Source: Tetraselmis striata (taxonomy: Eukaryota > Chlorophyta > Chlorodendrophyceae > Chlorodendrales > Chlorodendraceae). From it: a DNA stretch of 64,000 nucleotides. The first letter of the stretch is position 1, and each line of letters begins with the position of its first letter. The stretch is taken from assembly GCA_006384855.1 (NCBI GenBank), contig VCJN01001870.1:59587-123586 (forward strand), read 5' to 3'. The translations under genes were made by a program, and so were the position numbers. The notes beneath the pieces were generated by a model. The model saw only the letters and a list, made by a program, of their open reading frames with translations, searched no databases and was not told the DNA's origin. Shown one piece after another: positions 55,300-64,000 of this stretch.

Positions 55300-55860
55300 T
55301 TGCGGAGGAATGATCACGAGACTGGCCCTTCGGAAGGCATGTCCCCGTTCGATAGACGCGTTACTCAAGTAGAGGACGCTATCAAAAAGGCTTCTCGCGG
55401 CATTAAGTCTGCCGAGTGTTGACGAAAAAGCGCCGACAAGGAGCTTTTGCTCGCTATTGAAGGAGAGAGATCTCGTGAGCACTACCGAATGCTCATCGAC
55501 AACTACACCGCCAGCATGATTGCGCTGGAGGCGTAGCTGGACGCTTTCACTCTTAAGGGCGCGAGGAGGCCAAGAAAGTTCCGGAGGAAACCAAAGGCAA
55601 GGTTGAGGCTCCTCGATCGTGCTCCTTCACTCTACTACTGGTCGTTGATAACGCGCGCCGCACAACACATGAGGAGGAGGAGGAGGACTCCGAATCCGAC
55701 TACGAAGAGTTCCGCTGCTTCCCTGGAATATTCCCCAGGCTCGTGATGGTTTCAAGAAGAAGACCACTGATAAAACTCACGTTTTCCGTACCAACAATTA
55801 CAGTTCATGACGCTCTTCTTTTACATTACTTATTGGCAGCAATATAATACTATGACTCGG
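55300..55860 (+). pseudogene. retroelement gag-like remnant
   Basis: The forward frame gives MSPFDRRVTQVEDAIKKASR, a stop, ADKELLLAIEGERSREHYRM and IDNYTASMIALEA, a stop, LDAFTLKG. After a frame change comes REEAKKVPEETKGKVEAP with an acidic stretch (EEEEEDSESDYEEF). The charged coiled-coil character and nearby RT fragment suggest an ORF1 or gag of a retroelement, but no zinc knuckle or family signature is present. Confidence 0.35.
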
Positions 55861-55989
55861 TCACATTCCGATATAAAGAAGGAAATTCCCGCGAAGCGCC
55901 CCGTCCCAGTGGAGGAGATGAAGTCGTCCACTTCAGAGTGAACCGTCCCTCGCTTTCGTAGGAATATTCTTCGTACCACATACGAAGAA

Positions 55990-56735
55990 GCCATTATCTA
56001 TTGCCCCAGCTCCGTGTTGTGCCGCGCCGCATCCCGCACTGCCAACCCTTGTTGTATGCTGCCCAACAGGAAGCGCTCAAAACGATGCATAGCCGTGGCC
56101 CGGGGCACCGCAATATACTCGACCCCGTCCCGCATTGTCTTGAGCTCCAGCACCGTGGGCTTCGAGCTCCGGGGATCATGACTCCCGGTCGTCACGATGT
56201 TGAACGGCGAGTGAGGGAGCTCGACGGATGGGCGTGTCAGATAGGAGCTTGCTCAAGCTGGCGTCCACCTCCTCTTGTAGCTCCTCCGCATGCTTGCCGC
56301 GCATGTAGGCATGCACATATACACAGGTGATCCGAGCGGCATGTTGAGGACCGGGATGCCGTGGTGGCCATCCAGCTCGGGTCATTCGATGTCGGCCAGG
56401 GCCTCACGCCGTGCGGCCTCCATGATGTCTTCGTTGTACGCGTGCATCTTGTCCAAGAAAACCTAAAGCCCCACGGACGCATGGAGGGGCGTGCGGAAGG
56501 CGTGAAAAGCCGGCCAAACGTGTTCCGGCAGGCCCACAAAATATCCATCGTCGGCGTTGAAGTGCACCGCCCCGTTTGTGACATCCAACGTGCCGTCGCA
56601 CTCCTTCACCTGGGGGTGAATCGTGTTGCAGAAGGATATTGTGGCCAACGGCGCGCCATATTGCACGCCGTCCTCCGACCGCAAAAGGGCGGACCGATCC
56701 ACGAGCGGGAACGAATCCGTGGAGAGGGAGGCCAA
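55990..56735 (-). pseudogene. reverse transcriptase fragment (non-LTR-like)
   Basis: The minus strand from about 56735 reads DGVQYGAPLATISFCNTIHP (the G-x-x-QGDPL block with D changed to A). Next are AVHFNADDGYFVGLPEHVWP (the Y/F-x-DD box as NADD), a stop, then HGIPVLNMPLGSPVYVHAYM and EELQEEVDASLSKLLSD. This is the order of palm and thumb blocks in non-LTR-type reverse transcriptases. Two in-frame stops and the altered motifs mark it as dead. Downstream an open stretch (TVLELKTMRDGVEYIAVPRA) has no recognised role. Confidence 0.6.
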
Positions 56736-56759
56736 GAGCGCATGGACGACAAGGTGTAG

Positions 56760-59640
56760 AGGTATACCGATAACTATACTGATGGTATACCGATTATATC
56801 GATATCAGCGCGAAGCAGACAGTCGCTCTAAACACATGCATTAGTACGGCACGTGGTATCCCGGGATACCATAGCATTATCTCGTCACCATATACTATTT
56901 TGCTCCGTATTCTGCTTCTTCTGGGCGGCAAATAATTCCGCCAAGATATAGCAATTACCGGTATACCACCGGATTAAGGCAATGGCGATAATCATTACTT
57001 CGCTACTGGTACTCCATGAGTAATCTACAAGTAGCGACAAAGCAGTTGCCAGCATCGACTCTACTTAATACTTCCCCTTAATCTAGAGTGTACGTTTTGC
57101 CACCTATATGGCTATACCTGCCTAGGACGCTAGGGTGCTCGACACCTGCCATGTTTTCATATCTTCATGCAGGGCCAATTTGGGTCATAAGTAAGGCAGG
57201 GCCGTGCCGCCGTGGGTGCGGTTGTCTCGGCACTTATTATCCATATCGTTTTGTCGAAGCGGGGGCGGCGGAGGTGGACCACCTTAGGTTGTGGGTACGA
57301 TCATTATGATACAGAAATACTTACGTTTTAAATGGTTTGCAGGATTTATTACTTCAAGACACGGGTGGAAGTCGATTACTATAGTAACTTACTAGTAGTA
57401 GTAGTGCCTACCTCTAACGTGGCCGCTGCTCAGCCAATAATAGGAGACATTAGCGAAGCCAATTCGCTGCCGCACATATCGTTCCCGCGCCGATTGTAGA
57501 ATATACATATATTGTCGCTATATACTACATATAGTCCTCGTCGCCACCTACCTGCTACTAACGCTAACAATCTGATATATTATTATACTTGCGTACTATA
57601 TTGTACGAGCGACTCCGGCGAGTACTTTATACACCCCTCTACATGGGATTTGCGGATTCAATAACCCACATAAGTGGCTACATTGAGTAGGCCGTGCGCG
57701 CGTGCAAGCAGGCTGCATCTTTCCAAGGGCCGTACGATTTGGGGGCAGTGCTGTTGTGACAGCGCATTATACCCCTATTGTGCCGCGCTGTACGTAGCCA
57801 TTGCCATCAACACTTTCATTTATGTCAGCAAAGCACATGCGTGTAGGTGGCGCCACCCATGCCCATGCATACCCATGGGCCACACTTGCCGGCTTACTCA
57901 TACCACATCGCCATTGATGTTGAGTGTAGGGCACTGAAACTAGGTCATTCAGGGTTTGGGACGAGCCATATGTATATATATATAGCTGATATTAAAATCA
58001 GCATGGCAGAAATTCTTTATGTAATCACTGCATACGCATGCAGACTACAGAGAGGTTTCTCGCGGCCTTCGTGCCCTGGGGCGAAACTTTTTGTTTAGAA
58101 ATGCATGCCTATATGCCCATATAGCGCATTATCGTGGCCAAAGTGGCACGGACGATAATGAAATGTGTGCCTTTAAATGTCCCTGTTTTGGTAATTTGGT
58201 TGATGGAGCCATGTTGTGAAGTGGGGCGTTATAAGCGTGGCGGCGTTTGTGTGCATCGCGAACGGGTGGAATGCGCATGCACCAAGTATGCTGGGTGGCT
58301 CGTGTGCAGGTACACCCAGCAGACCATCCCACAACCGGGTAGTGTCAGGCTTTAAGACACAATTGGCGCAGTATCACTCGCCCACGTTGTTACTACATGC
58401 TTTCGCCAGCGTCCAACTTCGACCCATTCATCTGTGTGTATTTTTGGAGTGCCTACACGTACTCGGATGGTCCTGAAAATTCGAAATTCATTTCAAAACA
58501 CGGAACTGTAATATCATGTTTTCAGATTTGGTTTTGGAGCAATTCTTGAGCCACTATGAATACCCGCTTGCATCATTAGCGATTGCTCAACGAGGCGGCA
58601 CTGCATTGGTGACGATGGTATTGATACACGCCGTGAAGTAGCTCGCGCTTACATGGCCACACCCCACCCGACAGCGCCCTATCCCCTTCGCTAACATGTT
58701 TCCTCACCCAGTCATGGCCATGCCACCATGCAATGCTCTGTGCATGCGTGGCGGCACGTCAGGCACCAACTCTGTGTTTATTAGAGGGTGCTTTTACACA
58801 GGTTTCAGGTCATACACCCCGGATTCAGCTGCCCTACTGTTTGTAAACCCAGATTCAGCAAAGGGCCTGGGACTTATGTGGAGGGGTCAGGGGTGATGTA
58901 TATAACATAGCATCCATCAGCAGTAGTATAGCGGCGACTACTGGTTGCGGCCGGAAAACTATTGGAGCATATTATGTATGCACGTGGTCGCAACCAACTT
59001 CAGTCGCTACCAAGGGCATCACAGTGTTGTCGCACAAGGTGCTCTCACCGAGGGTGTCGCTACCAAGGGCATCACCAGGTGCTGTCGCCGCACTGCCCAG
59101 TGCGAAGTGTATTCTCGCACAAAGCATGTAGCGACCCATGCTGTGCGCGTAAAGTCGATTTAGAGCGAATGTACATACGAGGAATTTCACTGGGTTCCGT
59201 CCTCAGCTATAGATAGTGTCACAGCGAAGATATTATGAAACAAAAGTAGAGGAATTCATATGCACTTCGGGCGGCGCCCTACGGTGGTGGTGCCAAATGA
59301 CGCTGCCGAGGCGTCTTTGATAAATGTTTTTTACGGAGGAGGGAGAGCACACTGATGGTGCACACTATGGCATGGATTTGGAGCGTCGTATCGGTACAGT
59401 GCGCTCATCGAGTAACAAAATAATTCGCGGGCTGCGATTGCGATTGCGATTGGGCTGTGAATTGCGATTGCGTTTACAGCAATGATCAAGCGGCAGCAAA
59501 ATAAGCCACCTTGGTGGGACACAGTCCCGCAGATTCCTCATTCATGTAATAAACCATCTCGTCGTGACTTTGTTAAACGGGGCACCTAATGCTGGTTGCT
59601 TCGCGATGGCACACCCTACATTGCAGCTGCCCTAGTGCCC
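56760..59640. other. intergenic, nothing recognised
   Basis: AT-rich stretches with short ATACCGAT repeats occur near 56760-56820. Two near-identical TCGCTACCAAGGGCATCAC blocks lie at about 59004 and 59057. No protein or RNA gene could be supported. The part next to 59641 may be the 3' untranslated region of the kinase gene. Confidence 0.45.
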
Positions 59641-60342
59641 CTACTTATCAGCCTTTGCCGGGCCGCCGTTTGCGCCCCCATGGCTAAGCACCTTGCGCGC
59701 CATGCGGCTGTTGGCCCGGCCCACCATGCCCGGCATGCTTAAAGGCGACAGCTGCACGGCGTCGCTGAAGTCGGGTACGGCAGTCTGGACCGCGCTCGGG
59801 CGGCGGCGGCTCAGTTGCCGCTCGCAGGGTCCGAGCTCGCCCACTTCATCCTCCGCGTCGGTATCTCCCCGCACGATGACGTGCCAAAACTTGTAGAACT
59901 CGTCAAAGGAGATGCACCCGTTGCCGTCGGTGTCGACTGCCCGAAACACGGCGTCCAGCTCCTCCGACATTGTGTCTTCCGACGCCTCCAGAGCCTGAGC
60001 AGTAGGTGGAAACGGAACTTAGATCCCACGACGACCACCCGCATTGGGCTGTCTATGCCGGCTCACCCGTATAGGAATCCATATTCAAAAGTCGGCCGTG
60101 GCCTCCGTTCCTGCCTTTCATTCAATAAAGCGCAGCCGTTTCGCTTCCAAATCAACCCCGAGGAGCGTGGCGTGGAACACTTTAAGACAACTATTCAAAT
60201 CTGTAGAGTACGTCATGCTGTTAGCCCACAGCCGCTGACGACGATTGCTTGCGACGTAACACGGCGACCGCTCAGAGGGTAGGCGGAACGCACAGTCCCA
60301 CTCTATAAAACACACTCGGTATTCACGTGTGTGGGTGGGTGG

Positions 60343-60373
<31 letters not shown>

Positions 60374-63300
60374 GGGGGGATAAACGGGGAAGTTGTGGCC
60401 TAAGTACACGCGCTAAGAGCCCTGCGTTAACCCCCTCGACATAAATAAAGACATAAACCACATAGATTTAAGATGATTTATACTCACACTACCACGCAAG
60501 AATTGTTTAATCGCGCATCTTTTGTGGAATGGTGTATTGGCAGCGCCTCCTATATTGCATATACTTATTGATACTTAAACTTATAAACCTAATTCTGCCC
60601 CTTACATATACTTATTTCTGAACATTAAGATGTATGGTCCATATAGCTATGTAATTTGTATTATCTTGTGTATATATGTAAATCCGTGTTCATATACTCT
60701 GTCGCTTGACGATGCATGTTTTTGAAAATATTGCTCACACGCCACTGCCACTCACAAGCGGCAGTGAGCGCGTGTCCGGAATAGACTGCGGCATTTCACG
60801 GCGCCGCACCATCTGCAGGTCCTCTCGCCCGATCCGCCCGTCCCCGTCCCTGTCCATCAGCTGGAAGGCGCGGCGCATCAGCGCGTCGTCCACCTGCGCG
60901 CGGAAGTAGATCTCCGTCGCCACAAACTCCTCAAAGTCAAGCTCGCCAGAGCCGTCCGTGTCCAGCTTGGCGAAGAGCGCCTCCACCTCCACCTCGCTCG
61001 CGTGGTAGCCGCAGTCAAACATGAACTTCCTCAGCTCGTTGCAGCTTATCTGCGCGCGGGGCAGGACACTGGCGTGTCACTCACATTGGGGGCCGCCACA
61101 ACCTACACGGTCAAACTGGTCCACACCGTGACTCCTCACTGAGGTTACTCGCCAAAACATGGCCAGGCAGGGCTCACCGTTCCGTCCCCGTCCAAGTCGT
61201 GCTTTGAAAACTCCGTCCTGAGGTGCTTCGCCTCCTGGCTGTGAGCAAACGCCTTTGCCAGAAGCATGATGACCATCTGGCCGAGGGTCGGGTGCAGGGG
61301 GCGTCAGCAACCCCACATGATGCAGTTGCACGCGGAGCTCCAATAGAGCAGGATTGGCATCGTATCCACACTAGTCGCTGGATGCACCTACGCCGTTTTC
61401 TAATCCCGAGAATACACGAACGCTGTTGCACATCACGCAATCGCATCAATGGATGGGTGATACAATGTACTAGCGCGTAGTTGGCGGAAAGTTTAAACGG
61501 CGGGGCCTGGCCGCCATGCTTATGTTGCCACCCTCCTAGCGTTTTTTCCATTTCTATTGTATGTCGCTACGGATGTTCTCTTATTCTTGTTGCGAAAGTT
61601 GTTCCATCGTTGTAGATTGTTCATACGCGGTAGTAAGCATTATGTGCATGATCATTGATGTCCACAGCAGCGCTTGATTGATACTCGTACAAGCACGGCG
61701 TACATTGCAGTCCTTACCAGTATATACGCGCGGTATCGGCGTTAAGTGTACCTGGGTACCCGGTAATTTACGCTGTAATTCCCGACAATTTACGAATGAT
61801 TCCGGATTAGCCGCTACGACGACACGATACGCGTATAAATTGTTGACCCAATATTATCGTGGTGCGTCTGTCAGCATTCATGAAATGCTATCTTATCTAA
61901 ATGCTATCTTATCTTTAAAACAATGTACGTAGTAGACTTTTTTCGGAGAAAATGGGCAACACAAAAACATTGTAATTGGTCGCTAGTGCTTTCCGAAACC
62001 GATTCGCAATATATGACTTAAAATGTACCAGTTATATTTCTTTCAAGAAAAGGCAAATTATCGACATTTATGCTATTCTATTCCTATTCTGATTGCCGAC
62101 CGTGCATCCTAATAGACTGGAGAGTCTAGGGGGTCTGCATTTTATCATTTAACGCTAGATATGCGTATCACCGGCAATACCTAATATAGGCCTGATGTAA
62201 TACCGTGTGCCCCTCCGCCAAATACTGGTAATATGCGACTGTCCACACGGGCGAGGATTAATCATGTAGTACCTGGATACCCGTGTCCCCGCAGTACGGC
62301 GCGCGCAGTAAACCGGCACAGCTATGGTACTGTAAAAGCAGCCAATTCAGCGTGCGGCAGCACCACCATTGCAGAGCGGGAAGCCCTGCCGGGGTTCGTG
62401 CGCAGCGCGGGGGGGTGGGGGGGGGGGGGGGGGGGGGGGGGGTTCACCTGGTGCAGGCGGCCCATGTTGAGGATGTTCAGCACGCCGTGGACGACATTCT
62501 TCGTGAGGGAGGTGGTTGGCGCCGTGCCGCCCTCTACCACCCATGGGTGCGTGAGCACCTGCCGCCGCCGCACATGCAGCCGCGCGGCGTGAGACGGCCC
62601 GCGAGACAGGCGCGCCGCCTGCAGTGTATGGCTAAAGGGGGCAATTACGTACAGAGGCATACACACACTATAACATAATACCCCGTATGGTATAGTGATG
62701 TCCTCTACCTACTAATGGCTGCTGCAGAAGCAGTTGCACGCCACTGAATTGCTGTTCGCCCCTTTCTTCTCTGCACCCATACGGTCGAGCCCTCCTGTGT
62801 GTACGTGGCCCAGGGCAATTGCCGCATCTCAATCAGGCATTGACTGTGCGACATCTATCGTATTCAATGTGTATTTTTGCTGGATGACTGCATCGTTTAT
62901 TGTCCACTTTCGTGTTTTATATTTAATTTTAGTGTATATTGTGTAGACTGCTAGCTGTGTTTAGCTATTTTAATTGGTATGCATTCGTTTTTGGTCGAGA
63001 CATGTTATTTGTTTTATAATGTTGATTGACTAGCTATAAAGTGTATTTTGTATTTCAGGAGTGGGTGAGGGGGGGGGGGGGGGGCGAGAGATACTGAGAC
63101 ACATACATGTTCCACTTTGTGGGTGGGATGGAGAGGGGGGGGGGGGGGGGTGGCTGCTTTGACCGGATCCTCACCTCCTCCAGCTTGATCCGCTCCTGCG
63201 GGTCCTTGCACAGCATGCGGGAGGCCAGGTCGCGTGCGCCCTGAGAGAGGAACCTGACCGCACAGCTGCGCGTGTCAGCACCAGACACACACAGGCAAAC

Positions 63301-63646
63301 GCACACACACGAGTGGCATCCCGCACAGGGGACGACACGCAGGCAATGCACCTCGCCCTGTACAGGTGCCCCCCCCCCCCCCTGCCTCCCCCGTGCCTTC
63401 GACCTTCCGTTTTCGCACACGAGCGCTCACCCCCAGGGGAAACCGTCCATGTCCAGCTCCGTGTTGCAGATGTCATGCGATATTCTCCTCCAGGGACTTC
63501 CCGCGGAAGGGGTAGGTGCCGGTGAGCAGCACGGTGAGCACGCAGCCGAGGGCCCAAATGTCCGGCTCGGTGGTGTACGGCTTCTCCAGCCAGACCTCCG
63601 GCGCAATGTAGGGCGGCGTGCCTGTCTTCTCCGTGAGCGGCTCATC
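59641..63646 (-). CDS. calcium-dependent protein kinase (CDPK), 5' part outside window, one frameshift
   Basis: Minus-strand exons: 63646-63431, 63253-63175, 62558-62448, 61276-61178, 61049-60810, 59994-59641; 365 residues visible. CDPKs join a Ser/Thr kinase to a calmodulin-like regulator so that Ca2+ relieves self-inhibition. Seen here: kinase activation segment and C lobe (TGTPPYIAPEVWLEKPYTTE, DIWALGCVLTVLLTGTYPFR, ASRMLCKDPQERI, THPW); junction region (SLTKNVVHGVLNILNMGRLH, then MVIMLLAKAFAHSQEAKHL); four EF-hands (DLDGDGTISCNE, split by an intron; DTDGSGELDFEE; DRDGDGRIGRED; DTDGNGCISFDE). A 70-residue tail follows. The ATP-binding lobe lies upstream of 64000. The first visible exon is 216 nt where phase needs 215: an extra base near 63474-63478 (after SLEENIA) shifts the frame. 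It is otherwise intact, so sequencing error or a recent lesion is likely. Confidence 0.88.
61277..62447 (-). other. large third intron of the CDPK gene
   Basis: At about 1.17 kb this intron is several times longer than its neighbours. It starts GTGAAC followed by a C run of about 30 on the sense strand (G run at about 62408-62442 on the plus strand). Apart from AT-rich sequence nothing else was recognised in it. Confidence 0.6.
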
Positions 63647-63710
63647 CTGACAGCGTCGCACGTCGGCAGGAAAGTCAGCGCTCTGCGGCACTTTGCAAAC
63701 AATGTTTACG

Positions 63711-63964
63711 CAGTATATGTATGTGTATATATGTATATGTATATGTGTATGTATATTCATATCATATGTATATGTATATGTATATGTTATGTATATGTAA
63801 TATGGTATATTGTATATGTAAGTATTATGTATTAGTATATGTATATGGTATTATGTAATGGATATTATGTATGTATATGTATATGTTATTGTATATGTTA
63901 ATGTATAATGTATATGTATATTATATTGTATATGGTATAATGGTATTAGATATTGTATATGTAT

Positions 63965-64000
<36 letters not shown>
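63711..64000. repeat. TATG/TATATG microsatellite
   Basis: Imperfect TATATG and TATG repeats fill the last 290 bases and continue beyond the window. They lie in an upstream intron of the CDPK gene. Confidence 0.9.

Overview
The window looks like a transposon-rich piece of a green-alga-like nuclear genome. Three multi-exon cellular genes point that way: a plant-type branch-point-binding splicing factor (SF1/BBP with KH, zinc knuckle and RRM), a calcium-dependent protein kinase with four EF-hands, and a secreted or single-pass membrane protein built of cysteine-rich modules. Introns are short GT-AG introns, C and G homopolymers are frequent, and PAT-like DIRS elements and a methyltransferase-bearing Ty3/gypsy element dominate the intergenic space. 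The assignment to Chlorophyta is inference; no rRNA or organelle marker is present.

Layout. 1-9.7 kb: remains of a DIRS element (gag at 1-538, terminal repeats at 8.3-8.6 and 9.5-9.7 kb) interrupted by a decayed chromovirus-type gypsy element (LTRs 539-945 and 7920-8304), itself interrupted by a 1.2-kb repeat (4654-5880). 10.6-12.4 kb (-): the cysteine-rich membrane protein gene, intact in splicing phase but with one in-frame TAG. 12.5-17.9 kb: mostly noncoding DNA with palindromic repeats, a zinc-ribbon-like frame and a gypsy integrase tail. 17.9-31.3 kb: three PAT-like DIRS elements side by side (-, +, -), each with split direct repeats. 32.5-39.9 kb: decayed DNA transposons, including a hAT-like transposase between inverted TTCAG-rich ends.

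40.0-45.3 kb is the most unusual part: about 3 kb of scrambled giant-virus (nucleocytoplasmic large DNA virus) DNA bracketed by inverted 1.06-1.12 kb copies of the same repeat that interrupts the gypsy element. The insert holds pieces of an A32-type packaging ATPase, an intein-like Hint domain on the opposite strand, an RPB10-like RNA polymerase subunit, a dUTPase followed by a 12-bp-stem hairpin, and membrane proteins. A motif from the flanking repeats recurs between the viral genes, which ties the repeat family to the virus-derived DNA.

45.3-46.8 kb: a dispersed repeat split by an insertion carrying a 225-bp tandem array. 47.0-50.4 kb (+): SF1. 50.4-59.6 kb: gene-poor, with retroelement remnants at 55.3-56.7 kb. 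59.6-63.6 kb (-): the CDPK gene, whose N-terminal kinase lobe lies beyond the right edge; the window ends in a TATG-type microsatellite. All coordinates and exon joins were read by eye; no database search was possible.
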